Shown here piece after piece: positions 6,447 through 14,323 of a stretch of 14,436 bases of DNA (position 1 is the stretch's first letter; the number at the start of each line of letters is the position of its first letter). The notes under the pieces were generated by a model. The model was not told where the DNA came from. It saw only the letters and a list, made by a program, of their open reading frames with translations, and did not search any database. The stretch covers positions 1 through 14,436 of the forward strand of contig JAQTYP010000026.1 of assembly GCA_028688235.1 (NCBI GenBank), given 5' to 3'. Source of the stretch: Methylomonas sp. (lineage in GTDB: Bacteria > Pseudomonadota > Gammaproteobacteria > Methylococcales > Methylomonadaceae). The translations under genes and the position numbers were made by a program.

Positions 6447-7652
6447 TTAATCGGCAAGTAGTTTTTGTAGAATCCTGCTGAGCAGACCTTTTTTCTTACT
6501 CTGCTGCTTGGGTGGCTCCGGAACGACAATCTGGTCGACCCTACGTTGGCTCTTGGCTAAAATGCCCAAACTTTGACAAGCGCTGATCAATGCAAACACA
6601 TATTGTGGTTTGACGTTTAACACCTTGATGAGATCCAGCGGCGCTCTAGGCTCCTGCAGGAGAAGCGCAGCCAATCGCAAGGCATCCGGCGTCAAAAGCA
6701 AGCGGGTGAAATTAGGCCATTGTTTCAAATAAACAGGCTGATCCAACTCCAAACCGACGGGATATCGCCCCTTCGACGTCCAGATCGTCAACTTCCAGAC
6801 AAACACATCCATGTCCTGAAATTTGTCGACCGCCTTACCCTGTTTAGCGGTTTCGGCATCAATGGCTACCAATTTAATGTTAGAGGCAAATGATTTAGTC
6901 TGTTCCACGCCAGCGAATGCCCGTAGTTGCTTGTCATCCGCATCCAGCCAGATTTGCCGGGTTTTCGGAAATATCAACAAAGGCTTCCAAATCGAATTAA
7001 GCTGCAATGCCCTGTTTTCATGGCAGGCCACTTTATAAGCGGATAACACAAAACCGAGAAAATATACCCTAGGGTCGAAGCTGGCATTGCGTAACTGTTC
7101 TGGATTGTTGAAATCGATATTGGATAAGGTGCCTAAAAAGGCCGCATATCCGCCTTCATTGTCTTCGAATACAACCCTTTTCTTGGCCTTTTTCGGCTGG
7201 TCGCCGCTCGCTGCGGTTGCGACTGGCTTAGCGCTTGCAGCCCCATCGCCGACAACAGAGTCCTGGCCACTGGTTTCAGCGGGACTTGCCTGCACCTGCT
7301 GTTCCGGACGCGGTTGTTTCAGCGCAGTAATTTCCGCTTTCAATTTCTGTAACACCGAAGTCAATTGCTCGGCATTCACCGGCTTTTGTACGAAATGAGT
7401 GTTTTCTACTCTTAATGGCTGCAAAGACAGTAAAACGATAGGCCGCTCCGGCGTTTGCTCGCGCCTTTGGGCCAGAATCTCGCCGGCCGTGGCAAAATCA
7501 GCATCGATGATATCGATCTCGGCCTGCGTTTCGTCGACAGCCATGGCCACGCCCCTGCATGGGCCTTTCAAATAGAGCTCCATGGTTTTATGGCTACGGG
7601 AATCCATTCCATATAGCGCTACCTTAATCGGTAAACTCCCGGCTTTTTTCAT
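6447..7652 (-). CDS. Degenerate receiver-like protein with C-terminal winged-helix-like segment
   Basis: A 401-residue protein I do not recognise as a named family. Residues about 8-105 look like a receiver domain that has lost part of its acidic pocket: the first strand reads VALYGMDS instead of the usual Asp-Asp pair, a candidate acceptor Asp is in DIIDAD (47-52), a serine is in VLLSL (73-77), and the conserved lysine-proline is present (QKPV, 89-92). A Pro/Ala/Ser/Gln-rich linker covers about 112-158. A middle region (160-315) has an unknown fold, then a probable winged helix (322-366, with PRAPLDLIKVLNVKPQYV) and a basic amphipathic tail (KKKGLLSRILQKLL, 386-399) that could touch the membrane. 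It overlaps the preceding gene by the ATGA arrangement, indicating translational coupling. It may deliver input to the GTPase made by the next gene. Confidence 0.7.
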   Translation of the reverse strand: MKKAGSLPIKVALYGMDSRSHKTMELYLKGPCRGVAMAVDETQAEIDIIDADFATAGEILAQRREQTPERPIVLLSLQPLRVENTHFVQKPVNAEQLTSVLQKLKAEITALKQPRPEQQVQASPAETSGQDSVVGDGAASAKPVATAASGDQPKKAKKRVVFEDNEGGYAAFLGTLSNIDFNNPEQLRNASFDPRVYFLGFVLSAYKVACHENRALQLNSIWKPLLIFPKTRQIWLDADDKQLRAFAGVEQTKSFASNIKLVAIDAETAKQGKAVDKFQDMDVFVWKLTIWTSKGRYPVGLELDQPVYLKQWPNFTRLLLTPDALRLAALLLQEPRAPLDLIKVLNVKPQYVFALISACQSLGILAKSQRRVDQIVVPEPPKQQSKKKGLLSRILQKLLAD

Positions 7653-8356
7653 AGGGTTTTTCCGTCAAAAAAATCTGCGAGTGCTCGCCACTCATCAATT
7701 AGCGTAACGCCTGCGGCTTTGATCGCTTCGTATTTTTCATTAAATCGCTCGCGGCTATTGGTCGACTTATAGAGTTCCAACAATGCCGATTGCAAATCTT
7801 GCCGTTCGGGAAAATGTTCCAGACCGAGTTCCAACATCGACATTGCCTCTTCTAGCTGGCTGAATTCGATAAAGTCGTTTGCCAGCAGTAAATAATCGTG
7901 CTGAGGCTTATCCGTTTTGGCAATCTCGACCAATTTTGCCGTCCCCACCCTTCCAGAGGTGAATAATGAATAGCGATTCCCTCGTACATTATGCGGATAG
8001 TCTATCGAGCGTTTCAACTCCGATATTTGAGCGAAATCAAGTTCAGCGCGACTACCCTGAATCATTCGGGCACTGAGTGCGCGTCCTTTGCCGTTCAAAA
8101 CAATCAGCAAATCCAATAATGCCGCAAACAAAGGTTCAGTTGACTTATTCCGGTAGCAAAAATATATCCTGCATAGATGCGACATCAAATCCCTGGGTTT
8201 TTTTCTGACTTTGGAACTCAATGCGTTTAGAATCCATTCGGCCGGCGGCGATGATTCTGCAAACAGCGATGGCTCATCGTCCCAAAACGCCATTCTTTCG
8301 GGCTCCCCGCCACTATCGATGAACAAATTTGTCGAAAATCGAGGCATAGTATCCAT
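7649..8356 (-). CDS. TPR-type protein with a FimV-like C-terminal region
   Basis: A 235-residue protein that probably starts the minus-strand block. The N-terminal half is mixed helical and unrecognised. Residues about 152-200 form TPR-like helix pairs (YLLLANDFIEFSQLEEAMSMLELGL), and the end, HFPERQDLQSALLELYKS followed by a helix and EWRALADFFDG, resembles the C-terminal TPR/cofold domain of FimV/HubP polar landmark proteins, which organise cell poles and support type IV pilus function. Unlike FimV it has no LysM domain, transmembrane segment or long acidic region. The ATG at 8356 has no ribosome binding site. The ATG at 8347 (codon 4, reading MPRFSTN) has GGA close upstream and may be the true start. 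Its stop overlaps the next start as ATGA. Confidence 0.65.
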   Translation of the reverse strand: MDTMPRFSTNLFIDSGGEPERMAFWDDEPSLFAESSPPAEWILNALSSKVRKKPRDLMSHLCRIYFCYRNKSTEPLFAALLDLLIVLNGKGRALSARMIQGSRAELDFAQISELKRSIDYPHNVRGNRYSLFTSGRVGTAKLVEIAKTDKPQHDYLLLANDFIEFSQLEEAMSMLELGLEHFPERQDLQSALLELYKSTNSRERFNEKYEAIKAAGVTLIDEWRALADFFDGKTL

Positions 8357-8525
8357 TCAAAACAAAACGATTTATGAAAGAATAGCAGTTAATTCGAAAA
8401 CATTGGGCACGCAAGCATAGCGGCACGACGAAAATTACAAAATTCATGAGGTATTAAACGTTCCATGTCGCCTATTGTACACCTCAGGCCGGCCATTCTA
8501 TCCATCCTAACTTAAGGAGAAAACC
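8357..8525. promoter_or_regulatory. Divergent intergenic region between the signalling block and hemJ
   Basis: This 169-base region separates two divergent genes and should hold promoters for both directions, which is inferred from the layout. On the plus strand a clear AAGGAG ribosome binding site lies at 8514-8519, 6 bases before the hemJ ATG. I could not find a -35/-10 pair good enough to mark on either strand. The 8-base palindrome GGCCGGCC occurs near 8488 without an evident function. Confidence 0.5.
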
Positions 8526-8951
8526 ATGCTCTGGTTAAAAGCGCTCCACTTGATATTCATGGTCACGTGGTTTGCCGGTTTGTTTTATCTGCCGCGTCTT
8601 TTTGTCTACCATGCGATGAGCGACGATGCTGTCAGCAACGAGCGCTTCAAGGTCATGGAGCGAAAGCTGTATTTCGGCATCATGACGCCGGGCATGATCT
8701 GCACCTTTATTTTCGGCGTCTGGATGTTAGGTGATTATGCCTGGACATTGTATGCCGATGCCGGCTGGTTACACGTCAAATTGACTTTATTGTTGTTATT
8801 GGTCATTTATCACCTGTTTTGCGGTAAGTGGTTATTGGACTTCAAACATGATCGCAATAACCATGGTCATGTCTATTTCCGCTGGATCAACGAAATACCG
8901 GTACTGTTCTTGTTTGCAATAGTCTGGTTGGCAGTATTAAAGCCGTTCTGA
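8526..8951 (+). CDS. hemJ: HemJ-type protoporphyrinogen oxidase, membrane protein
   Basis: A 141-residue inner-membrane protein, the usual length of HemJ, which oxidises protoporphyrinogen IX to protoporphyrin IX in heme synthesis in bacteria lacking HemG and HemY. Family features are the start KALHLIFMVTWFAGLFYLPRLFVYH (5-29) with the conserved His at H8 and an arginine in LPRL, then HVKL (83-86), and RWINEIPVL (119-127). There are about four membrane helices (roughly 3-22, 50-69, 82-101 and 121-138). A strong AAGGAG ribosome binding site supports the start. It is the only plus-strand gene in the window and converges with the asparagine-synthetase-like gene, with 6 bases between stops and no visible terminator. 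Confidence 0.93.
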   Translation: MLWLKALHLIFMVTWFAGLFYLPRLFVYHAMSDDAVSNERFKVMERKLYFGIMTPGMICTFIFGVWMLGDYAWTLYADAGWLHVKLTLLLLLVIYHLFCGKWLLDFKHDRNNHGHVYFRWINEIPVLFLFAIVWLAVLKPF

Positions 8952-8957
8952 CTCACA

Positions 8958-10748
8958 TCAACGGCCCTTGCCGACGAACCAGAGCTCCAGCATCATCAAT
9001 ATCCAGATCAACTCGCCATAGTAAGCGGCATGTACGCTTTGATGCATTTCGATGGCATGATCGAGGAATTGCGGCTTGAAATACTCGCGCTTTTTCAGAT
9101 CGTGTATCGCATCGTAAGCCAGCTCCTTCAAAGGCTGGTGATCTTTCAGCCAAATGCCGAACGGCAAACCGAAGCCGTGCTTGGATTTATTGATGATGGC
9201 TTCGGGCAGGAAATCGGCCATTGCCTGCTTATAAAACCAGCGCAGTTGTTGACCTTTCAATTTACTATTCGAAGGGATACGGCAGGATAAATCCACGATA
9301 CGCTGATCCAGCAAGGGATAACAAACCTCCACTCCGGCCATTTCGCACATCCGATTGACCTTGACCAAATCATTGTCGTGTAACGTGGTCTTCCAATCCA
9401 TATACAGCATCCTGTTCAATGTGCTGGCATTTTCCGGCCGATGATAACAATCTCTGAGCAATTGTAACGGTTCGGCGGTATCGACCTGAACCAGAAAATC
9501 GGCCTGAAAAATGTCGACGACATCGTGCCGGTGTAGAAAATTATAGTCCTGCATCCTGTCCGGCATCGCAGTACTTGCCTGATCGACATAACGCCTAGCC
9601 TTGAAGAGGATTTTTTGCTTGGCCAGAGCCGCCGGCAAATGGTTCAAACCGACTTTCAGAGCTCCGGCCACGAAGCCGGGCAACCGATGGTAATGCTCGA
9701 ACAGCATCTGCTTGGCGTAGCGTTCGTTGCCGGCAAAAATTTCGTCCCCACCATCGCCGGCCAGTAAGCGATGAACGCCGTTTTCCTTGGCGAGTTTGGC
9801 GCAATAATAAGCCGCCAAGGCCGAAGAGTTGCCGAAGGGCTCGTCGTAATATGCCGCTATCATCGGCACCGCATTCACCGTGTCCTCCGGCGTCACATAG
9901 TATTCGTGCTGCCGGGTTTTGAAATGTTTGACGGCAATGTTGGCGTATTCGATTTCGTTATAGCCCTCCACCGGAAAACCCATCGAAAAGGTTTTCGCTT
10001 TGCCGGGAAATACGCCGGCCAATGCACCCGCTACACTGGAGCTATCCAAGCCGCCACTAAGAAAGGCGCCGGTATTGTCTTCGGTATCGACGTTACGCTT
10101 GACGGCATCTACCAATAGCGCCAGCAACTCACTCCCGTCTTTTTGCAAACCGCCCGACGACTGTTCCCGAAATACCGGCATCCAATACCGATTGAGAGCA
10201 ACCCGGCCATTTTGATAAACCAAACACTGCCCACCTTCCAGCTTCTTGACCTGTTTGTATATGGTATTGGGGCTGGGACAATGATGGAAATAGACATAGT
10301 CGTAGACACTTTGCGGCACGATCTCATCGCTTACCCGAGGATGGCGGACCACAAAATCGGCGCTGGAACCGAAAACCAAGCCGTCGGCAGTTTGGGCATA
10401 GTAGATGTTGCTTAAGCCGATAGGATCGGTTGCCAGCAATACGCTTCGATTCTCGGCGTCGATGATAACCAAGGCGGCGGGATCGGCATGTTCGGTTAAA
10501 AAATGATTGCCTCGCTCACGATAGGCATTCAGCAAACCCTGCATGCGCCCCTCCTGCAAAAGGGATGGCCCGGCCGACGCTATCAGACACCCGCCGCCGT
10601 GCCGCACAGCCTGATCAGGCGCCATCAACGCATAATTTTTACCCTTCATGCCGGCCGATGGCGCATCGAGCCCCGTCATCTTACCTAGTAACGCCAGAGC
10701 TTCTTGCTCCGAGAGCTCATTCCCCATCCATCCTGCGAATTTTGTCAT
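8958..10748 (-). CDS. Asparagine-synthetase-like amidotransferase lacking the glutaminase cysteine
   Basis: A 596-residue protein with the two-domain AsnB plan. The N-terminal Ntn-type glutaminase-like domain (about 1-190) keeps DPIGLSNIYYA (108-118) but begins MTKFAGW rather than MCGIAG, so the catalytic Cys2 that releases ammonia from glutamine is absent and a threonine sits at position 2. The synthetase domain (about 205-590) has an intact ATP-pyrophosphatase loop SGGLDSS (231-237), YDEPFGNSSA (301-310) and GDGGDEIFAGNERY (331-344). It can therefore probably adenylate a carboxylate and use free ammonia or another amine, while glutamine use is doubtful. The glycosyltransferase neighbours suggest modification of a sugar or surface polymer; the lineage also includes beta-lactam synthetases and lasso-peptide cyclases. 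The ribosome binding site is weak, and an ATG at codon 8 is possible but would remove the first strand. Confidence 0.87.
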   Translation of the reverse strand: MTKFAGWMGNELSEQEALALLGKMTGLDAPSAGMKGKNYALMAPDQAVRHGGGCLIASAGPSLLQEGRMQGLLNAYRERGNHFLTEHADPAALVIIDAENRSVLLATDPIGLSNIYYAQTADGLVFGSSADFVVRHPRVSDEIVPQSVYDYVYFHHCPSPNTIYKQVKKLEGGQCLVYQNGRVALNRYWMPVFREQSSGGLQKDGSELLALLVDAVKRNVDTEDNTGAFLSGGLDSSSVAGALAGVFPGKAKTFSMGFPVEGYNEIEYANIAVKHFKTRQHEYYVTPEDTVNAVPMIAAYYDEPFGNSSALAAYYCAKLAKENGVHRLLAGDGGDEIFAGNERYAKQMLFEHYHRLPGFVAGALKVGLNHLPAALAKQKILFKARRYVDQASTAMPDRMQDYNFLHRHDVVDIFQADFLVQVDTAEPLQLLRDCYHRPENASTLNRMLYMDWKTTLHDNDLVKVNRMCEMAGVEVCYPLLDQRIVDLSCRIPSNSKLKGQQLRWFYKQAMADFLPEAIINKSKHGFGLPFGIWLKDHQPLKELAYDAIHDLKKREYFKPQFLDHAIEMHQSVHAAYYGELIWILMMLELWFVGKGR

Positions 10749-10783
10749 TTTTATTATTTTGTGTGTGTTGAAAGACCAATCGA

Positions 10784-10821
10784 GCGGCGCAATCCACCTC
10801 GGTATTCAAGCTCCGCGCCGC
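10784..10821 (-). repeat. GC-rich inverted repeat between glycosyltransferase and synthetase genes
   Basis: A 7-base all-GC inverted repeat (GCGGCGC at 10784-10790, GCGCCGC at 10815-10821) with a 24-base loop fills most of the 76-base gap between the first glycosyltransferase stop and the asparagine-synthetase-like start. There is no U-tract after it, so it is not a normal terminator; it might attenuate or protect mRNA, or be chance in GC-rich DNA. Confidence 0.3.
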
Positions 10822-10824
10822 GCC

Positions 10825-12012
10825 TTAATGTTCAAGGCCCATTCCAATTTTCTCGTAAAGTTCGAGCAAAGACTCCGTCGTTTCGTCCCAAGAGAACTTT
10901 TCGGCATATTGCCGGGTTTTCGTTCGATCCGGGTAATTGGCAAACAGCCGTTTCACCGCGGCGGCAATTCCTTGGGCGCTTCTTTCGCCGCACAATACCC
11001 CGGCTTCCGGAGACTGCACGACTTCGGGCGTCCCCCAAATATTGGATGCCACCACGGGCGTACCACAAGCCATAGACTCCAATAAAACATTGGCCCAGCC
11101 CTCTCGGGAAGACGCCAAAACCAACGCATCGGCGCAGTTATATAATTCGGGCAATTGCTGTTGCTCCACCTCGCCTAAAAAACGCACCCTCTCCTGCACG
11201 CCGAACTGCTCCGCCATGTTTTTGAGTCTGCCTTCCCACTCGCCTCCACCGACTATGAACAGTTGATAATCGGGCAACGCCTGCATAGCCTCGATCACTA
11301 AATGATGCCCTTTACGTTCGATTAAATAGCCGACACTGATCAATAGCTTGTTTTTCACTTGCCATTTCCGCCTGATGTCATCACGGGGCATCGGCATAAA
11401 TAACTTCAAATCCACCCCATTTCTCGAAACATAAGCCGTTTTCTCATCCACGCCAATTTCGATCATCTTTTGCCTCAAGGCATTGCAAACGGCGAGATTA
11501 AACCGCGCCACTTTGCTTGCCCAAACAATCATTTTTCGCGGCAATGCAAAATTCGGGATCAAGTTAATATCCGTCCCCCTGGCCGTAATCATTAACGGCA
11601 GTTTTAGCAAAACCGAAATGATAGCTGCGGCCACACCATCCGGATAATAATAATGCGCATCGATTAAATCGAATTGAAAACCTTGTTTTTTTAAGCCATT
11701 AACTTGCCGATAAATACTAAACGCCAGCAAAAATGGCGTTATCAGCATGCCGATTTTAGGAATCACGATATATCTTGGATGATAAACGTCAATGCCGTAA
11801 CGAACTTCATGCCGAGGTATATCGACCAGCTTCGAATAAGCCGGAAAAAGCCCGGACTTAATAGGAAACCAGGGGACAGGCGCAATGACTGTGATATTTG
11901 CCTTAGCGCTTTGCCCAAGGTATTTCATCCTAGTCTCGATAAAGACGCCGTGCCTAAATTGAACCTGATTGGGATACAAGGTCGTTACGACAAGGGAATT
12001 GACCGTCTTCAT
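10825..12012 (-). CDS. Family 4 glycosyltransferase with complete EX7E motif
   Basis: A 395-residue GT-B fold glycosyltransferase, retaining type (GT4), expected at the inner face of the cytoplasmic membrane, adding a sugar from a nucleotide-sugar donor to a lipid-linked acceptor. The N-terminal acceptor half includes FRHGVFIETRMKYL (19-32) and DAHYYYPDGVAAA (118-130). The C-terminal donor half has VGYLIERKGHHLVIEAM (227-243) with the phosphate-binding Arg/Lys, VGGGEWEGRL (254-263), and the EX7E motif EGWANVLLE (304-312) followed by SMACGTPVVAS. There is no signal peptide. Its ATG overlaps the stop of the upstream glycosyltransferase gene (ATGA), so the two are translationally coupled and probably act in successive steps on one glycan. 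Donor and acceptor sugars cannot be read from the sequence. Confidence 0.92.
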   Translation of the reverse strand: MKTVNSLVVTTLYPNQVQFRHGVFIETRMKYLGQSAKANITVIAPVPWFPIKSGLFPAYSKLVDIPRHEVRYGIDVYHPRYIVIPKIGMLITPFLLAFSIYRQVNGLKKQGFQFDLIDAHYYYPDGVAAAIISVLLKLPLMITARGTDINLIPNFALPRKMIVWASKVARFNLAVCNALRQKMIEIGVDEKTAYVSRNGVDLKLFMPMPRDDIRRKWQVKNKLLISVGYLIERKGHHLVIEAMQALPDYQLFIVGGGEWEGRLKNMAEQFGVQERVRFLGEVEQQQLPELYNCADALVLASSREGWANVLLESMACGTPVVASNIWGTPEVVQSPEAGVLCGERSAQGIAAAVKRLFANYPDRTKTRQYAEKFSWDETTESLLELYEKIGMGLEH

Positions 12013-13163
12013 TTTTTAGAAATTAAATTCTCGAAAATCCTGGTTACTTTTCTGGCATTTTCATCCCAGAAGAGTTTTTTATCTTCCATGGTTTTCCGTG
12101 CCGCCGCTCCAAGTGTCAACCTTAATTCAGGCGACGCGCATAAGCGCTCTAACTGACTTGAAAACGAACCTTCATCGTTGGGGTCGAATAATAAGGCATC
12201 TTCGCCATCGGATAATATTTCCAATATATTTTTTCTATTGGGCGCCAAGATAGCCTTCGACAGCATCATATATTCGAATAATTTCAACGGCGACGCATAT
12301 TCGACGACATCAGGCTGCAAGGCAATGTCAAAGGCCCCGACATAATCCGCCACTTCCTGCCTATCGACGACGCCAACAAAGGTAACATGCTCGCTAATGC
12401 CGAGTTCCGCCGCTTGATGCTCCAGCGCTTCTCTTGCCGGACCATCGCCAATCAACAATAGATGCCAGTTTTTATCGCGGTTTTGGCCAATAGCGGACAA
12501 TACTCTATCCAACCGATGCCAACTCCTAACGAATCCCACAAAACCCAAGATTAGTTTATTTTCCAAACCAAACTCTTCCCTAATTTCTTTTCCGTCTTTT
12601 CTGTCGGAAAAAATTTCGGCGTTGATTCCGTTTGGAATGACTTGGCATTGCTCGGGATTAACGCCTTGAGCCAATACCATATCCGCCAGCACCGAGGTAA
12701 CGGGCAATACACAGTCGGCATTTTTCCAAACATAATTCTCAGACCATTTAGCCAGGCCTTTTAATTGAATGCCGTGATTTTTATCGCGCTCGGAAAATAA
12801 TGGGGCATTGATCTCCAAAACCAGAGGCAATGAAAATATTTTTTTCGCCAAAATACCCGATACAAAAAAGATGTTATAGCGCTCATAAATACAATCAGGC
12901 TTATGTTTTTTAATGGCGCTATAAAGCTTGAATAAATCGTAAAACGAATAACAGAATTCGATAAACTCATGAACGAAACCCGGCAAAACTGACCGCAACG
13001 ACTGAACGGTTCCGGAGCTTTTCCCAAAGCTTTTCTTTGTTAATTGCGCCGGCTCTACGACGATCAACTCGTGCCCAAGCAATCGCAACGAGCGTATAAG
13101 TTCTTCAATATGAACATATTGCCCGTCTTTGGAGGCAATGCGGTGATGATAAAGAATTTTCAT
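12009..13163 (-). CDS. Family 4 glycosyltransferase, KLFEY type
   Basis: A 384-residue GT4-type glycosyltransferase. The start MKILYHHRIASKDGQYVHIEE (1-21) is the usual first Rossmann strand and loop of the acceptor domain. INAPLFSERDKNHG (118-131) and VIPNGIN (175-181) lead to the donor domain with GFVGFVRSWHRLD (207-219), LLLIGDGPARE (235-245) and SPLKLFEYMMLSKAILAPN (291-309). The first glutamate of EX7E is replaced by tyrosine, as in many GT4 enzymes with the SPxKLFEY signature, so it is not necessarily inactive. The gene is noticeably richer in A/T and lysine codons than the synthetase gene downstream. It follows the nucleotidyltransferase-like gene after an 83-base gap and has a weak ribosome binding site. 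The role is presumably assembly of a surface polysaccharide, with the specific sugar unknown. Confidence 0.9.
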   Translation of the reverse strand: MKILYHHRIASKDGQYVHIEELIRSLRLLGHELIVVEPAQLTKKSFGKSSGTVQSLRSVLPGFVHEFIEFCYSFYDLFKLYSAIKKHKPDCIYERYNIFFVSGILAKKIFSLPLVLEINAPLFSERDKNHGIQLKGLAKWSENYVWKNADCVLPVTSVLADMVLAQGVNPEQCQVIPNGINAEIFSDRKDGKEIREEFGLENKLILGFVGFVRSWHRLDRVLSAIGQNRDKNWHLLLIGDGPAREALEHQAAELGISEHVTFVGVVDRQEVADYVGAFDIALQPDVVEYASPLKLFEYMMLSKAILAPNRKNILEILSDGEDALLFDPNDEGSFSSQLERLCASPELRLTLGAAARKTMEDKKLFWDENARKVTRIFENLISKK

Positions 13164-13246
13164 TTTTGCCCGCTTTAAATATTAAAACATGAGAGTGTGA
13201 ACATACAGAGCAAAGCACCAACCCGTAAATAGCCGGCGATCAATAC

Positions 13247-14323
13247 TCAATGTTGCTGCCGACCGGTTATTTTCATCCATGCTTTTCTCGACAGATGAGG
13301 TATCAACATATACCAGGGCATTCGCAACCAATGTGCACGTATGTACAACACCCATCTAGCAAAAGATGTCCAACGGTCGTCACAGCTAGCATGATCCGGC
13401 ATTAATGCCCGACAAAACAAAGCATCCAATATGGCTATGCCGGGAATTGAGAAACCATCGTCGGCCATTTTCTGCATCGGCGCCTCGAGGCCAGACATAT
13501 TCAAAATCAATTTCAGATAGCGCAAGGCAAAATAAACCGGAATTTGCAACCCCAACTCCGCGGCGCGATCCACTAAGGCCAATCTGGACAGTCGATCCAG
13601 TCCTGCTATCAAATCGTACAAATCGAGCAAATCCCGCAAGCCATGCTCCAACTCACCCTCGTAGAACAAATGGGTAGCGCTATGAATCACCCTATCGAGC
13701 GGGGATAGTACCTTAAGATCAGCATCGATATCGACCGCCGCTTCCAGCAACAAACGCGCATCGGGACACGCCGAAGCCGTTCTCGGCAAGATATTATGGT
13801 GTAAATCGACCACACTTCCGCGTATGACGTGTCTAAGCGGTGGAATCTCATGCATCCATTGACGATAGTAACGCTGATCGTAACTGTCTTGCTTTGCACC
13901 TAGCCGACCATTACTCACCAAGCGACTTTCTGCATCAGCCATCGCTTCAATGGGAACTATTAAATCGATATCCGAAAACAATCGCCCTTTGTATGCTGGC
14001 AGCCGGGCAAGTGCATACCCTCCGCCTTTCAAAAATACCAAAGGATAATTACAGTTAGAAAACGCCTCCTTCAAATTAACCACTTCCCACGAAAAATCTC
14101 TGAACTGTTTATCTGCTCGCATACACGCCGATTGCAAATGGCGCAATACAGCGGAAGGCAAGGAATTCAATACTTGCTGCGCTTCGGCTAGATAATACAA
14201 TTTACCTAACACTTGACTTTGCCTAGCTTGGCTAATTACTAAATTCCATTCGGCTAATTGCAACTGCCCCAGCAAACGCTCTTGCCGAAAAATGCGAACC
14301 AATAAAGGCCATTTAGATTTCAT
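13247..14323 (-). CDS. NTP_transf_5-type nucleotidyltransferase family protein
   Basis: A 358-residue protein from the ATG at 14323. The nucleotidyltransferase-like signature is in LVFLKGGGYALARLPAY followed by RLFSDIDLIVP (about residues 89-116 of this start), with the metal-binding pair in SDIDL, and VDLHHNILPR further on. These fit the uncharacterised NTP_transf_5 family (PF14907). Such proteins occur in exosortase/HPr-rel-A polysaccharide loci, and family members also tailor lasso peptides in other bacteria. The frame extends upstream to an ATG at 14410, but the extra 29 residues are unlike a protein and would overlap a different coding frame. The ATG at 14323 overlaps that frame's stop by 11 bases and is preferred. 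The rest is helical, with several Trp/Arg-rich stretches near the C-terminus. The transferred group and acceptor are unknown. Confidence 0.8.
   Translation of the reverse strand: MKSKWPLLVRIFRQERLLGQLQLAEWNLVISQARQSQVLGKLYYLAEAQQVLNSLPSAVLRHLQSACMRADKQFRDFSWEVVNLKEAFSNCNYPLVFLKGGGYALARLPAYKGRLFSDIDLIVPIEAMADAESRLVSNGRLGAKQDSYDQRYYRQWMHEIPPLRHVIRGSVVDLHHNILPRTASACPDARLLLEAAVDIDADLKVLSPLDRVIHSATHLFYEGELEHGLRDLLDLYDLIAGLDRLSRLALVDRAAELGLQIPVYFALRYLKLILNMSGLEAPMQKMADDGFSIPGIAILDALFCRALMPDHASCDDRWTSFARWVLYIRAHWLRMPWYMLIPHLSRKAWMKITGRQQH

Noticed and set aside
8488..8495. GGCCGGCC palindrome upstream of hemJ
   Set aside because: An 8-base GC palindrome without a second copy or flanking symmetry is not enough to call an operator.
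8940..8970. A bidirectional terminator between hemJ and the synthetase-like gene
   Set aside because: Only 6 bases separate the stop codons and no stem with a T-run is visible around them.
13196..13200. TGTGA half-site suggesting a CRP/cAMP operator before the KLFEY glycosyltransferase
   Set aside because: The second half expected 6 bases on is absent, so this is a single 5-base match that occurs by chance.
13164..13246. A small peptide gene (possible precursor) in the 83-base gap
   Set aside because: Only frames of about 10-23 codons exist, without a ribosome binding site or a recognisable leader/core pattern.
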